A DNA stretch of 64,000 nucleotides from an uncultured Bacillota bacterium (GCA_905200905.1 CAJKMA010000008.1:1-64000), one strand, 5' to 3'; shown: positions 16,022 to 25,666, counted from the first letter of the stretch. Notes: generated by a model from the letters alone, not told the origin. A program made the numbers and translations.

Positions 16022-16951
16022 ATGAAGAACTGGAACGGAAAACCTTATTATTCTTTTGACTATATGTTAAAAGAACGATTTTCAGAAAAAATATATAAAG
16101 TAGCCTTAAATGGACGCATGACCTGTCCTAATCGGGATGGTACCTTAGGAAATCGGGGCTGTATCTTTTGCAGTGCCGGAGGCTCTGGAGATTTTGCCGG
16201 AGACAAGCAGGATTCTATTACAACACAAATCGAAAAACAGGCTGCAAGACTTCGCATGAAGCGCAATGCTTCCAGCTTTATCGCTTACTTTCAGGCGTAT
16301 ACCAACACCTATGCCCCTGTAGCGTATCTCAGGAGTATCTTCACGGAAGCTATCTCCCATCCAAATGTTGTGGCTCTTTCCATTGGAACACGCCCGGACT
16401 GCCTAGGAGAAGATGTACTGAACCTGTTAGAAGAACTAAATCAGCAGAAGCCTGTATGGGTTGAATTGGGGCTTCAAACAATCCATGAAAAAACAGCCTC
16501 TTACATCCGCCGCGGCTATCCTCTCTCATGTTTTCATAATGCAGTAGAACAGCTACGTAGGCGGAATCTGGAAGTCATTGTCCACACCATTTTAGGTCTG
16601 CCTGGAGAAACAAAAGAAGATATCCTGGAAACTATGAACTATCTCAATCATATGGATATCCAAGGTATCAAATTACAACTTCTCCATGTACTGAGGAATA
16701 CAGACTTAGCCAAGGATTATCTGGATGGAAAATTCTCTGTCTACGAGATGAATGAGTATATTGACTTGGTAATCGATTGTCTGGAGCACTTGTCACCAAA
16801 GATTGTGATTCATCGTCTCACCGGTGATGGACCAAAAGATCTGCTCATTGCCCCTACCTGGAGCAGTGCTAAAAAAACAGTACTCAATACTCTGCACCAC
16901 GAATGTAAAATCAGAGGTGCCTACCAGGGAAAACAATATAAGGAGGATTAA
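16022..16951 (+). CDS. TIGR01212-family radical SAM protein
   Basis: A 309-residue radical SAM enzyme of the TIGR01212 (YhcC-like) group. The cluster cysteines are in MTCPNRDGTLGNRGCIFC, with the family's long spacing between the first and second Cys. Other landmarks are SIGTRPDCL, WVELGLQT, HTILGLPGETKEDI and GIKLQLLHVLRNTDL. Chemistry is not established for this branch, although tRNA-related functions have been suggested for relatives. It is followed after 3 bases by the DUF4364 gene and is probably cotranscribed with it. Confidence 0.88.
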   Translation: MKNWNGKPYYSFDYMLKERFSEKIYKVALNGRMTCPNRDGTLGNRGCIFCSAGGSGDFAGDKQDSITTQIEKQAARLRMKRNASSFIAYFQAYTNTYAPVAYLRSIFTEAISHPNVVALSIGTRPDCLGEDVLNLLEELNQQKPVWVELGLQTIHEKTASYIRRGYPLSCFHNAVEQLRRRNLEVIVHTILGLPGETKEDILETMNYLNHMDIQGIKLQLLHVLRNTDLAKDYLDGKFSVYEMNEYIDLVIDCLEHLSPKIVIHRLTGDGPKDLLIAPTWSSAKKTVLNTLHHECKIRGAYQGKQYKED

Positions 16952-16954
16952 AAC

Positions 16955-17467
16955 ATGTCAGAACCTCTTACACTCTATAAACTAATTATTCTTTACATGC
17001 TGGAAAAAGTAGACTTTCCCCTCACCAATGCCCAAATTTCAGGGTTTGTGCTGGACAAAGGCTATACCAACTATTTTCATTTGCAGCAAGCAATTTCCGA
17101 ATTAATTGATGCTGCGCTTATTCAAGATAAAACCGTACGAAATACTTCTTACTATGAAATCACAGAGCAAGGAAAACAAACCTTGTCTTATTTTGAGGAC
17201 CAGATTTCTGATGGGATTAAAAAGGATATTTCTGATTTCTTCAAAGAAAATACAGTTCGTATGCGGGAAGAATTGTCTGCTGTAGCAGATTATTTCAAAA
17301 GTGAAACCGAAGGCTATCATGTACGCTGCCAGTTAAAACGGGAGCACTTCACTATGGTAGATCTTACGATTGCAGTTCCAACGGAAGACGCTGCGGCGGC
17401 TGTATGCATGAACTGGAAAAACAAAAGCCAGGATATCTACGAGAATTTAATTGATTTACTCTTATAA
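16955..17467 (+). CDS. DUF4364 winged-helix protein
   Basis: A 170-residue protein of the DUF4364 family, restricted largely to Clostridia. The N-terminal 75 residues form a PadR/MarR-like winged helix (LYKLIILYMLEKVDFPLTNAQ, split as LYKLIILYMLE and FPLTNAQIS), then YFHLQQAISEL and the wing NTSYYEITEQGKQ. The C-terminal half is mixed, without a ligand motif I know. AAGGAGG lies 8 bases before the ATG. Probably a small DNA-binding regulator; target unknown. Confidence 0.85.
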   Translation: MSEPLTLYKLIILYMLEKVDFPLTNAQISGFVLDKGYTNYFHLQQAISELIDAALIQDKTVRNTSYYEITEQGKQTLSYFEDQISDGIKKDISDFFKENTVRMREELSAVADYFKSETEGYHVRCQLKREHFTMVDLTIAVPTEDAAAAVCMNWKNKSQDIYENLIDLLL

Positions 17468-17470
17468 AAA

Positions 17471-17569
17471 AGAAGCGGTCATCAATATATTTTTGACTCT
17501 TCCTGCATGCTTAAATGAATTTATTGAGCATGCAGGAAGAGTCTTTTCATATCTCGACGAATCGCTTCT
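17471..17569. terminator. Nested bidirectional terminator
   Basis: A perfect 17-bp stem (17495-17511 with 17527-17543; GACTCTTCCTGCATGCT) is nested in outer arms AGAAGCG/CGCTTCT. It separates the convergent DUF4364 and ABC importer genes. Its opening AAAAAAGAAGC resembles the terminator at 4882. Confidence 0.8.
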
Positions 17570-17578
17570 AATTTATTT

Positions 17579-18292
17579 TTATTCTAAGATTGTGTCTAAT
17601 AACTGCTTTGTGTAAGACTCTTTTGGATTCTGAAAGAGTTCTTCTGTCTCTCCCTCTTCTAAGATTTTTCCGTCTTTCATAATCAGCACTCTATCACACA
17701 TTTGGTACACCACATTTAAATCGTGAGAAATGAAGAGAATAGACAGATGCATTTCTTCTTGAAGCTGTACCATCAGTTCCATAATCTGCTTCTGTATGGT
17801 CACATCCAATGCAGATACAGGCTCATCTGCAATAATGAATTTTGAGCCTTGCAAAAGAGCTACAGCAATACTTACTCGCTGTCTCTGCCCACCGCTTAAC
17901 TCTCTTGGATAACGGTTTAGATGTTCCTGGCTAAGTCCTACGCGCTCTGCCATTTTTGCTACTTGTATTCTACGCTCTTCTTTTGATTTTTTCTGCATCC
18001 GAAGAGGTTCTTCTAAAATCCAGGCGATTTTTTTACTTGGATTGAGTGAGGAGGCCGGATCCTGGAAAATCATCTGTGGATTCATGGTTCCATGCCATAT
18101 TTCACCCTGGCTTGGCTTTAAAAATCCTAGAATCACCTTCGATAAGGTGGATTTTCCACATCCACTTTCTCCCACAAGCCCCAGAATCTCATTTTCTCTT
18201 ACTTCCAGAGAAATGTCATTCAACACCTGTTTTCCTTGCTTCTCATCTGCATAAGCAGCGCTGACATGTCTCACTTCTAAAATATTCTTCAT
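17579..18292 (-). CDS. Peptide/nickel-type ABC importer ATPase, OppF/DppF-like
   Basis: Second ATPase of the importer, 237 residues, shorter than usual because it lacks the C-terminal oligopeptide/dipeptide signature extension. It has Walker [10 protein letters not shown], signature [13 protein letters not shown], Walker [13 protein letters not shown] and the H-loop ISHDL. Its start overlaps the stop of the upstream ATPase gene (ATGA), so the two are translationally coupled. It ends the operon, followed by the nested terminator. Confidence 0.92.
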   Translation of the reverse strand: MKNILEVRHVSAAYADEKQGKQVLNDISLEVRENEILGLVGESGCGKSTLSKVILGFLKPSQGEIWHGTMNPQMIFQDPASSLNPSKKIAWILEEPLRMQKKSKEERRIQVAKMAERVGLSQEHLNRYPRELSGGQRQRVSIAVALLQGSKFIIADEPVSALDVTIQKQIMELMVQLQEEMHLSILFISHDLNVVYQMCDRVLIMKDGKILEEGETEELFQNPKESYTKQLLDTILE

Positions 18293-19110
18293 GTGTGATT
18301 TCCCCCTTTTCTCCTGCGAAGAGAGGTCCTTCTGGTAGGAATAGCCGCTAACAGCTTCTTAGTATATTCTTCTTCCGGTTCTTCAAAAACCTTGGAAACA
18401 AGCCCTTCTTCTACTATTTCTCCCTGATTCATCACAATCACTCTTGAACACAGCTTGCGAATCACTCCTAAATCATGGGAAATAAACAAAATCCCTGTTC
18501 CATGCTTCTCATTGATTTTCTTCAATAATTTCAAAATCTGAGCCTGAATGGTCACATCCAGAGCTGTAGTTGGCTCATCTGCAATCAAAAGTTTGGGATT
18601 AGTCACCAAAGCTGCTGCAATCATCACTCTTTGCCTCATCCCACCTGAAAGCTGATGTGGATATTTCTCCCAAAGTGTTTCCGGTTCATGCAATTCTGCT
18701 TCCTTCATGATTTCCAGGGCTTTCTGCTTTCTCTCCCTGGCTGTCATCTGAGTATGCAGCTTCATTCCTTCTTCAATCTGTGTTCCTATGGTGAGTACTG
18801 GATTTAAAGATGTCATAGGTTCCTGAAAAATCATACTGATTTCTTTACCCCTGATTTTTTCCATTTCTTTCAAAGGCAGCTTCGCCAGATTTTTTCCTTG
18901 AAATAAAATTTCTCCTGAAGCAATGCGCTCCTGTTTTTTCAGAAGTCTTAAAATAGAAAGTGCTGTCTGGGTTTTCCCTGAACCGGATTCCCCTACAATT
19001 CCCAGAATTTCTCCAGGCTCCATGGAAAAAGATACCTGCTTTGCCACTTGAGTTGGTGGGATAGTATCCCAAAATTCTAAATTCAGGTTTTTTACTTCCA
19101 ATAATTTCAT
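18289..19110 (-). CDS. Peptide/nickel-type ABC importer ATPase, OppD/DppD-like
   Basis: First ATPase, about 273 residues. Walker [12 protein letters not shown]-loop [12 protein letters not shown], signature [13 protein letters not shown], Walker [13 protein letters not shown] and H-loop ISHDLGV are all intact. The short C-terminal tail ([18 protein letters not shown]) resembles the peptide-importer extension. The ATG at 19110 follows the stop of the OppC-like gene by one base, with GGTGGGAAG as ribosome site; the longer frame would run well into that gene. Confidence 0.92.
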   Translation of the reverse strand: MKLLEVKNLNLEFWDTIPPTQVAKQVSFSMEPGEILGIVGESGSGKTQTALSILRLLKKQERIASGEILFQGKNLAKLPLKEMEKIRGKEISMIFQEPMTSLNPVLTIGTQIEEGMKLHTQMTARERKQKALEIMKEAELHEPETLWEKYPHQLSGGMRQRVMIAAALVTNPKLLIADEPTTALDVTIQAQILKLLKKINEKHGTGILFISHDLGVIRKLCSRVIVMNQGEIVEEGLVSKVFEEPEEEYTKKLLAAIPTRRTSLRRRKGGNHT

Positions 19111-19111
19111 T

Positions 19112-19921
19112 CTACTTCCCACCACCTTTCTTTAAAAGTCCGTCACCTATAAGAGAACAACCCAGTGCTAGAAGCATCACTGCTAAACCCGGAAAAATAG
19201 CACACCAGGGCGCGCTCATAAGATAAGTCTGAGATTCAGACAGCATCCTTCCAAGAGAAGCATCTGGAGGCTGTACACCAATTCCCAAATAACTCATTCC
19301 TGCCTCTGCCAACACTGCATTATTAAATCCAATGGCTATCATGGACAATACTGCTGGCAAAACATTTGGAAAAATATGCACAAACATAACCCGTAGAGGA
19401 GAAGCTCCCATAAGTCGGGCACTTTTCACATAGTCCATTTCCTTCTGACTTAGAAATTCACTTCTGGTAATTCTGGCAAAACTAGGTACAAAAACCACAG
19501 CTAGAGCTAAAATCACATTATATTTCCCTGGTCCAAGAATACTGATAAAAACTAATGCCAGAAGAATATGCGGAAAAGAAAACAGTACATCGTTTATCCG
19601 CATAAGCACTTCATCTATCCATCCACCAAAATATCCAGTAAAAGCTCCTACCAAGATTCCCACTCCGCCGCCTAAAATCACAGTGGCTGCTGCTACAAAG
19701 AAAGTAGTTCCTGTACCTTTTAAAACTCGGCTAAATACATCTCTTCCGAAATGGTCACATCCAAACAAATGCGTTAGGGAGGGTGCTGCAAACTTAGCAC
19801 TCCCATTCATAGCATCTGGATCATAAGGCGTAAAAATTATTCCCACAAAAAGAAGGATTACCATCAAAAGGGTAATAGAAGCACCTAACATTAATTCATA
19901 ATTTTTCTGTTTTTTCTTCAT
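19112..19921 (-). CDS. Peptide/nickel-type ABC importer permease, OppC/DppC-like
   Basis: A 269-residue inner-membrane permease with about six transmembrane segments. N-terminal helix at about 10-30, the GCDHFGRDVFSR motif of DppC/NikC proteins, and the ATPase-contact loop RSEFLSQKEMDYVKSARLMG (EAA-like) with GASPLRVMFVHIFPN. C-terminal YLGIGVQPPDASLG is typical. It lies 13 bases after the OppB-like gene. Confidence 0.93.
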   Translation of the reverse strand: MKKKQKNYELMLGASITLLMVILLFVGIIFTPYDPDAMNGSAKFAAPSLTHLFGCDHFGRDVFSRVLKGTGTTFFVAAATVILGGGVGILVGAFTGYFGGWIDEVLMRINDVLFSFPHILLALVFISILGPGKYNVILALAVVFVPSFARITRSEFLSQKEMDYVKSARLMGASPLRVMFVHIFPNVLPAVLSMIAIGFNNAVLAEAGMSYLGIGVQPPDASLGRMLSESQTYLMSAPWCAIFPGLAVMLLALGCSLIGDGLLKKGGGK

Positions 19922-19934
19922 ATTCCTCCCCCTT

Positions 19935-20879
19935 TTATTTCTTCATGCGGATTCTTGGATCAATCCTGCTATACAGCAAATCCACCAAAAAGTTAATGAG
20001 TACCACAAAAGCTGCAATCAGCACTAAGATTCCCTGTACGACAGGATAATCCCGATTGGAAATAGAAGAAATTAACAGACTTCCAAGCCCAGGTATGGTA
20101 AATACTTGTTCTATAATAATACTGTTAGCCATAATATCTGCAATAGCCATTCCCCAAAAAGTAAGTACTGGAAGCAAGGCATTCTTCAGTACATGACCAT
20201 ACAACACTCTAGAGGTTCCATTTCCTCTGGCATAAGCAGTACGAACATAATCTGCATGCATTTGTGACAGTACAGAACTTCTCAGCATTTTCACTCCCAT
20301 AGCACACCTTGGAAGGGCAATGGCAATAGCCGGAGCAATTAAATATCCCAGAAATCCCCAGAAATTTGGGCTGGCAGATACGTAAGCTCCTGGGGTAAAC
20401 CAATGCAGGATCAGACCAAATACATAGGTAAGCACAATGCCAATGAAAAATCCTGGAACAGACATCACAAACTGATTCAACACCACCAGAATCCTATCAA
20501 CTATCATTCCTTCATGCCTGGCTGAAAAAATTCCAAGAGGAACAGAAATTACTAGCATGATCAAAAAAGCCAATACGGTCAACGTCATTGTCACTGGTAT
20601 TTTATCCTGAATCAAATCACTTACAGGCATGGAATAGCTAAAAGATTCTCCCATATTCCCAGTAAAAAAATTCCCAAGCCAGCTTGCATATCGCACAAGC
20701 ACCGGCTTATCCAACCCCATTTCTTTCTGTAAAGCTTCCACTTGTTCCTTGGTAGCCTCTGTTCCTAATCTGGATTTGGCCGCATCTCCTGGAATAACAG
20801 AAAAGGCCAGAAAAGACAGGAAGGAGACAATTAACAATGTTATAATGAGAGTTCCTATTTTTTTAATCACATATTTCAT
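19935..20879 (-). CDS. Peptide/nickel-type ABC importer permease, OppB/DppB-like
   Basis: A 314-residue permease with about six transmembrane segments. MKYVIKKIGTLIITL at the N-terminus, FLAFSVIPGDAA, LGLDKP-type loop (EMGLDKPVLVRY), the EAA-like loop LRSSVLSQMHADYVRTARA-type segment ending in AYARGNG, and VFTIPGLGSLLISSISNRDYP are family hallmarks. AAAGGAGAAAG precedes the ATG. It is the first permease after the binding-protein gene. Confidence 0.93.
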   Translation of the reverse strand: MKYVIKKIGTLIITLLIVSFLSFLAFSVIPGDAAKSRLGTEATKEQVEALQKEMGLDKPVLVRYASWLGNFFTGNMGESFSYSMPVSDLIQDKIPVTMTLTVLAFLIMLVISVPLGIFSARHEGMIVDRILVVLNQFVMSVPGFFIGIVLTYVFGLILHWFTPGAYVSASPNFWGFLGYLIAPAIAIALPRCAMGVKMLRSSVLSQMHADYVRTAYARGNGTSRVLYGHVLKNALLPVLTFWGMAIADIMANSIIIEQVFTIPGLGSLLISSISNRDYPVVQGILVLIAAFVVLINFLVDLLYSRIDPRIRMKK

Positions 20880-20907
20880 CTTCCGTCTTTCTCCTTTTCT
20901 GCTTCTC

Positions 20908-22485
20908 TTATTCTGCTATTTTATAAATTTTTGCCATATCCTGCACATAGAGAGGATAGAACACATATCCTCCATAACCTTTTCTTAAAACCACCTCTGC
21001 TGCCATATCCTGAATATACACATTTGCAGCATCTTCGCTTAAAAGTGTTTCCATCTTCTTATAAAGCTGAATCTGTTCGCTGTCATCCACACTTTTACGC
21101 ACCTGTTCATAGAGTGTGTCATATTCTGCATTTTTATAATTAATAAAGTTTTTATCTGATTCCGAACAAAATCTCTCCAAAAGAGCGCTGCCGCTTAAAT
21201 AGGCAGCATCTACACCAACTACTGTTGACTGGAATTTACGATCTGCATACACATCACTAAGCCAGCTGTCCCATTCAATTAACTGAATCTCAGCCTGGAT
21301 TCCTACCTGTTTTAACTGTTCTGCCAAAACCTGAGCAGTATCAATATGCTGCTGATAATTATTGGGCACAGTAATGGTCATTTCAAATCCATCCGGATAT
21401 CCTGCTTCTGTTAAAAGTTTTTTTGCTTTCTCAATATCCTGTGGGTAACGATCCGCCAGCTCTGACATATAATACTTCTCAAAAGCAGGGAACATACTGC
21501 TTCCTATAATAGTACCCTTGCCATCTGCCATCATATCCAGCACTTCCTGGCGATTCACAGCATAACACATAGCCTGACGAACCTTCACATCATCAAATGG
21601 CTTTTCACTATTATTCAGATACAGCGCCTGAACCAAATTCATACCACCTTCCAAAATGGTCAGATTAGGGTCATCTTTTACCTGGGCAGACTGTGTAGAA
21701 TTCACCCTTGGATAAAGGTCAATGGAACCACCTTTTAAGCCGGTTACAATGGCATTGCTATCTCCTACTACCTTAAATGTTACTTCATCCAGATATGCCT
21801 GATTTTCAGTATCCCAATAGTCTCCAAATTTTTGGATCACAATGTTTTCCTGAGGAGAACGTGACACATACGTAAAAGGGCCTGTTCCCACAGGTTGTTT
21901 ATCCAAATCTTTGGCATGTTCTGGAACTACCGCTACAATCAAATATGCCAGAAATTCTGTATCTGGTTCTTTCAAAGTAATTTGCACTGTTTTCTCATCT
22001 GGAATTTCCACTTTTTCCACATTAGAAAACGCCGCTACCAGCGGAGTCCCATCCCCGTTGATACCGGCGCAGCGTTCAATCGAATATTTTACATCCTGTG
22101 CAGTCACTGTGCTTCCATCGTGAAATTTCACATTTTCTCGAAGAGCAAAGGTATAAACCCTGCCGTCTTCTGAAATTTCATGGTTCTTAGCCACTGCATC
22201 TTTGTAATTTCCTTCTTCATCTGGCTTCACTAAGCCTTCATAAATGTTGAATAGGACTTCTTTGGTTCCTGCCGCTACCGATTTGTGTGGGTCAAGACTA
22301 TCCTCTAAATCCTGAGGAATTCCTACTACAATGGAACCACCCATAATTGGTTCCCCTGTTGCTTCCTGAGAACGATTGTCCGTCAGAGATTCCTTTTGCT
22401 CATCCTTTTTGTCTTTGCATCCGCCAAGTACAAGAGTAAGAGCCATTAACAAAAGTAAGTTCTTTACCATTCTTCCTTTTTTCAT
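20908..22485 (-). CDS. ABC importer substrate-binding lipoprotein, family 5 (OppA/DppA/NikA)
   Basis: A lipoprotein of about 525 residues that captures the substrate outside the cell. Signal peptide and lipobox (LTLVLGGC) lie at residues about 5-23. Family 5 features include PHKSVAAGTKEVLFNIYEGL, split as PHKSVAAGT and LFNIYEGL, then YTFALRENVKFHDGSTVTA, VKYSIERCAG, GTGPFTYV and VRQAMCYAVNRQE. The ATG at 22485 follows GGAGATATC; an upstream in-frame ATG lacks a ribosome site. It is first in the five-gene operon. Substrate (peptide, nickel chelate, other) cannot be decided. Confidence 0.92.
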   Translation of the reverse strand: MKKGRMVKNLLLLMALTLVLGGCKDKKDEQKESLTDNRSQEATGEPIMGGSIVVGIPQDLEDSLDPHKSVAAGTKEVLFNIYEGLVKPDEEGNYKDAVAKNHEISEDGRVYTFALRENVKFHDGSTVTAQDVKYSIERCAGINGDGTPLVAAFSNVEKVEIPDEKTVQITLKEPDTEFLAYLIVAVVPEHAKDLDKQPVGTGPFTYVSRSPQENIVIQKFGDYWDTENQAYLDEVTFKVVGDSNAIVTGLKGGSIDLYPRVNSTQSAQVKDDPNLTILEGGMNLVQALYLNNSEKPFDDVKVRQAMCYAVNRQEVLDMMADGKGTIIGSSMFPAFEKYYMSELADRYPQDIEKAKKLLTEAGYPDGFEMTITVPNNYQQHIDTAQVLAEQLKQVGIQAEIQLIEWDSWLSDVYADRKFQSTVVGVDAAYLSGSALLERFCSESDKNFINYKNAEYDTLYEQVRKSVDDSEQIQLYKKMETLLSEDAANVYIQDMAAEVVLRKGYGGYVFYPLYVQDMAKIYKIAE

Positions 22486-22584
22486 GATATCTCCTTTACA
22501 TCCATGTTCTCTCATTATGCAATTGTCAAAATCATTGTAGCGAAGGACTGGGAAAAATGCAAGTATCTTTTGAAAAACATACGG

Positions 22585-23034
22585 CTACTTCATAATTTTC
22601 TTCAGCTCATCCATAAAGGTGTCCACATCTTTAAACTCCCTGTATACAGAAGCAAACCTTACATATGCTACTGCATCCAGGTCTTTCAACTTATCCATAA
22701 CGATTTCCCCAATCAGAGAGCTCGGAATTTCTTTTTCTTCCCGATTAAAGACTTCTGTCTCGATTTCATCCATAACACTTTCAATTTTCTCCACGGGAAC
22801 TGGTCTTTTATAGCAAGCGCGGGTAATTCCATCTTGAATTTTTCTCCGCTCATACTGCTCCCTGCTTTGATCCTTTTTAATCACAGTCAAAGGAATTGTT
22901 TCAATTTTTTCATAAGTAGTAAATCGTTTTCCACATTCATCACACTGACGTCTTCTTCTGATAGAGTTATTATCCGGTACCGGTCTGGAATCAATGACTC
23001 TGGTATTTTCCTGATTGCAAAAGGGACATTTCAT
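22585..23034 (-). CDS. nrdR: Ribonucleotide reductase repressor NrdR
   Basis: Zinc-finger/ATP-cone repressor of ribonucleotide reductase genes that senses ATP and dATP. The 149-residue protein opens with the zinc ribbon MKCPFCNQENTRVIDSR and CDECGKRFTTYE, followed by the ATP cone (about 49-139: VIKKDQSREQYERRKIQDGI, VAYVRFASVYREF). Length and motifs are canonical. It is transcribed away from the M42 peptidase gene, and no nrd gene lies in the window. A plausible promoter TTGCCA-17-TATGTA lies just upstream. Confidence 0.96.
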   Translation of the reverse strand: MKCPFCNQENTRVIDSRPVPDNNSIRRRRQCDECGKRFTTYEKIETIPLTVIKKDQSREQYERRKIQDGITRACYKRPVPVEKIESVMDEIETEVFNREEKEIPSSLIGEIVMDKLKDLDAVAYVRFASVYREFKDVDTFMDELKKIMK

Positions 23035-23105
23035 AGCAAAGTCCTCCTGTCTTTTTTCGTTTACATAAAGTTTACTACAGTTCTTGGCAATCAGTCAATA
23101 TTTTA

Positions 23106-23134
23106 TTGACGTTTCCTGACAGAAAAGCTACAAT
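23106..23134 (+). promoter_or_regulatory. Promoter of the M42 peptidase gene
   Basis: TTGACG, exactly 17 bases, TACAAT, followed about 25 bases later by AAGGAGG and the ATG at 23165. Confidence 0.8.
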
Positions 23135-23164
23135 ATCTCTTACAACAAAAAGGAGGATACAAAT

Positions 23165-24196
23165 ATGCATTCATACACGGATTACATTCTAACCCAGTTA
23201 AAAGCCTTAACAGAAATTGACAGCCCTTCCGGTTATACTAAAGAAGTAACCGATTATCTCATTTCCGAATATGAGAACATGGGGTATTCCCCTAAAAAAA
23301 CAGTAAAAGGCGGTATTTTAGTAGACCTTGGCGGAACGGATAAGGAAAACGCGCTGCTTATGGAAGCCCACGTAGATACCCTAGGTGCTATGGTAGCTGA
23401 AATTAAAGAAAACGGACGTCTTAGAGTCACACCCCTTGGTGGTCTTAATGCCAACAATGCAGAGGCAGAAAATTGCAGAATCCATACACGATTTCATGGA
23501 ACATATGAGGGAACGATGCAGCTTACAGACGCTTCTATTCATGTAAATGGAAAATATAATGATACCTCCAGAACTTTTGACGTTATGGAAGTACTAATAG
23601 ATGAAAAGGTCAGCTCCAAAAAAGAGGTAGAAGCTCTTGGTATTATGGCAGGAGATGTTGTTTGCTTTGATCCCCGCACTACAATTACTAAAAGCGGATA
23701 TTTAAAAAGCCGTTTCCTAGACGATAAACTAAGTGCTGCCATTCTCATGGGCTATGCAAAATATCTAAAAGAAGAACATGTATGCCCCAAAAGAGCCTTA
23801 TATCAACATTTTACTGTTTATGAAGAAGTAGGACATGGAGGTGCTGCTTCCATTCCGGATGGAGTTACTGAAGTATTGTCTGTAGATATGGGTTGCGTTG
23901 GCCAAGGACTTACCTGTAAGGAACATCAGGTTTCCATCTGTGCCAAGGACAGCGGAGGACCTTACAACTATGATGTAGTAACCAATCTCATAGAAGCAGC
24001 AAAACAAGAAAATCTGGATTTTGCTGTAGACATTTATCCTCACTATGGTTCTGACGCTGAGGCAGCCCTTCGCTCTGGCTATGATGTACGCCACGGACTC
24101 ATTGGTCCTGGTGTTTATGCTTCCCATGGCTATGAAAGAAGCCATATCGACGGAGCCAAAAACACTTTGCTTTTATTAAAATCCTATTTGGGATAA
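23165..24196 (+). CDS. M42 family metallopeptidase (glutamyl aminopeptidase/tetrahedral type)
   Basis: Cytosolic two-metal aminopeptidase of the M42 family, which builds large tetrahedral complexes and trims peptides. Metal and catalytic residues are visible in MEAHVDT (His ligand), SRFLDDKLSA (bridging Asp), VYEEVGHGG (catalytic Glu and ligand Glu), LSVDMG (Asp) and ASHGYERSH (His). Length of 343 residues is normal. It has its own strong promoter and AAGGAGG site and ends before a convergent terminator shared with the exporter genes. Confidence 0.92.
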   Translation: MHSYTDYILTQLKALTEIDSPSGYTKEVTDYLISEYENMGYSPKKTVKGGILVDLGGTDKENALLMEAHVDTLGAMVAEIKENGRLRVTPLGGLNANNAEAENCRIHTRFHGTYEGTMQLTDASIHVNGKYNDTSRTFDVMEVLIDEKVSSKKEVEALGIMAGDVVCFDPRTTITKSGYLKSRFLDDKLSAAILMGYAKYLKEEHVCPKRALYQHFTVYEEVGHGGAASIPDGVTEVLSVDMGCVGQGLTCKEHQVSICAKDSGGPYNYDVVTNLIEAAKQENLDFAVDIYPHYGSDAEAALRSGYDVRHGLIGPGVYASHGYERSHIDGAKNTLLLLKSYLG

Positions 24197-24323
24197 AAAG
24201 GATTTAAAGTTTCTTAAGAGATTTTCCACTTTTTTTAGAAACTTGACATAATTTACTCACATTTTCACTTTATAATAATCCTTGGATAGTTGATAAACCA
24301 CTCACTATCTCCCCCCTCAAGAT

Positions 24324-24366
24324 GAAAAGGGCATCACAGAATGAAAGTTCCGTGATGCCTCTTTTC
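24324..24366. terminator. Bidirectional terminator between M42 peptidase and ThrE genes
   Basis: GGCATCAC (24330-24337) pairs with GTGATGCC (24352-24359), flanked by AAAA and TTTT, so it works on both strands. The 127 bases between the peptidase stop and this hairpin hold AAGTTTCT/AGAAACTT and GATAGT/ACTATC repeats and a TTGACA that is not correctly spaced to TATAAT; I assign no gene there. Confidence 0.75.
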
Positions 24367-24389
24367 TATTTCTTTCTATGAAATTCTTT

Positions 24390-24845
24390 TCATCTTTTTC
24401 CCAAACCAGCAATTTTGTGTATGGTTTTCTGTGGGATTTCAAACACAAGAATAATACCAAGAACCATGGCAATAGCAATTCCCAGTGTTTCTCTTCCATA
24501 AGACAAGCTTAAATCATGATTCTCTAAAATACTATAATAAATAGTTCTGTAAACCCCGATTCCTGGAACTTCTGGAAAAATCCCTGCAATTAAAAACAAT
24601 GTCACCGGACATTTTCTTACGGTACTTCCAATTCTGGAGGACAAAGTAATAAATACCGTTGCCAGGAAATTTGCTTCTATGGTGCCCATATGAAAACCAT
24701 GAATCAAACTCCAGCAAATCAACCATCCCATACCTCCTATAAATCCACAAAGAGGATAATGTTCTCTTGGAACCGAAAATAAAATTGAAAATCCTATGGT
24801 TCCCGCACATGCTGCTATAAATTGCAATAATCCATCTACTATCAC
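24390..24845 (-). CDS. Threonine/serine exporter subunit, ThrE2-type (PF12821)
   Basis: Small integral membrane protein of 151 residues with about four to five transmembrane segments, corresponding to the C-terminal half of ThrE. FIAACAGTIGFSILFSVPRE at the N-terminus, SSRIGSTVRKCPVTLFLIAG and GIFPEVPGIGVYRTIY are typical. Its start overlaps the stop of the ThrE-like gene by 4 bases, so the halves are coupled and probably form one exporter for threonine and serine. Confidence 0.88.
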   Translation of the reverse strand: MIVDGLLQFIAACAGTIGFSILFSVPREHYPLCGFIGGMGWLICWSLIHGFHMGTIEANFLATVFITLSSRIGSTVRKCPVTLFLIAGIFPEVPGIGVYRTIYYSILENHDLSLSYGRETLGIAIAMVLGIILVFEIPQKTIHKIAGLGKR

Positions 24846-25627
24846 AAAATAATCCTCCCTGTAAACCGAAAATATAAGATATACATCAAGCCAACTCCAA
24901 GGGAGACTCCCAGCCCTACCATAAGAGCATCCAGAAATCGCACACCTCCGCCTATATAATTTCCTTCTGCAAAATCTCGGATAGCATTTACCAGAGAAAC
25001 CCCTGGAACCAAAGGCATAATAGAACCGACCAAAATAGTCCCTGGTGCATGACCCAGTCCTAGATTATAAAAAACCACGGCAAACAGAGATACAGAAAAT
25101 CCGCCTATAAGATTCACTACAATTTTGGAGGTCTCCTTTTCCCTTTTCTGAAGCAAGGTCAATACCACATAAAGCAAAAACCCTGACAAAAAGGCTGCCA
25201 ATAAATCTGTAAGATGTCCTCCGAGAAGATAACAAAACCCACCTGAGCCAATACCAGCTGCTAACATCTTTGTAAAGGTCTTCTTCTCTGGCATTGCCTT
25301 AATACGCTCCAACTGCATCGCCGCCTCCTGGGGTGTATATTTTCCCTGGGCAATTTCCCTGGAAAGCTGATTTACTGCTGCAATTCTATGCAATCTGGCA
25401 CTTTGAATGGGAATATGTTTTACACTGGCGTAAATTTCCCCATCCTCATTCTCTGCAGTGATAAAAATCCCTGTACTTAAAACAAAGGAATTAAACTTCT
25501 CAATTCCATATGCCTGGGCAATCCGCTTCATAGTTTCTTCTACACGAAAGATTTCTGCCCCAGCATCCAATAAAATACGACCAGCCTCCATAGCCAAATC
25601 CAGCACCTTTTTGTCCTGATTTTCCAT
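24842..25627 (-). CDS. Threonine/serine exporter subunit, ThrE-type (PF06738)
   Basis: Larger exporter half of about 261 residues. A cytosolic N-terminal region (AMEAGRILLDAGAEIFRVEETM, split as AMEAGRILLDAGAE and FRVEETM; IPIQSARLHRIAAVN) is followed by about five transmembrane segments with GSIMPLVPGVSLVNAIRDF. The ATG at 25627 follows GGGAGA by 9 bases; the longer TTG start has no such site. It lies 39 bases after uppP and may be cotranscribed with it. Confidence 0.88.
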   Translation of the reverse strand: MENQDKKVLDLAMEAGRILLDAGAEIFRVEETMKRIAQAYGIEKFNSFVLSTGIFITAENEDGEIYASVKHIPIQSARLHRIAAVNQLSREIAQGKYTPQEAAMQLERIKAMPEKKTFTKMLAAGIGSGGFCYLLGGHLTDLLAAFLSGFLLYVVLTLLQKREKETSKIVVNLIGGFSVSLFAVVFYNLGLGHAPGTILVGSIMPLVPGVSLVNAIRDFAEGNYIGGGVRFLDALMVGLGVSLGVGLMYILYFRFTGRIIL

Positions 25628-25666
25628 ATTCTGCAATCTCCCACATTTCTCCGGTTTTCCCCTGAT

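Noticed and set aside
4882..17569. A dispersed repeat family starting AAAAAAGAAGC at two terminators
   Set aside because: Only the outer 11 bases are shared between 4882 and 17466; the inner stems differ, so chance or convergent terminator design is enough.
24242..24280. TTGACA and TATAAT as a promoter for a small RNA
   Set aside because: Spacing is about 22 bases, too long for a normal promoter, and no second -10 fits.
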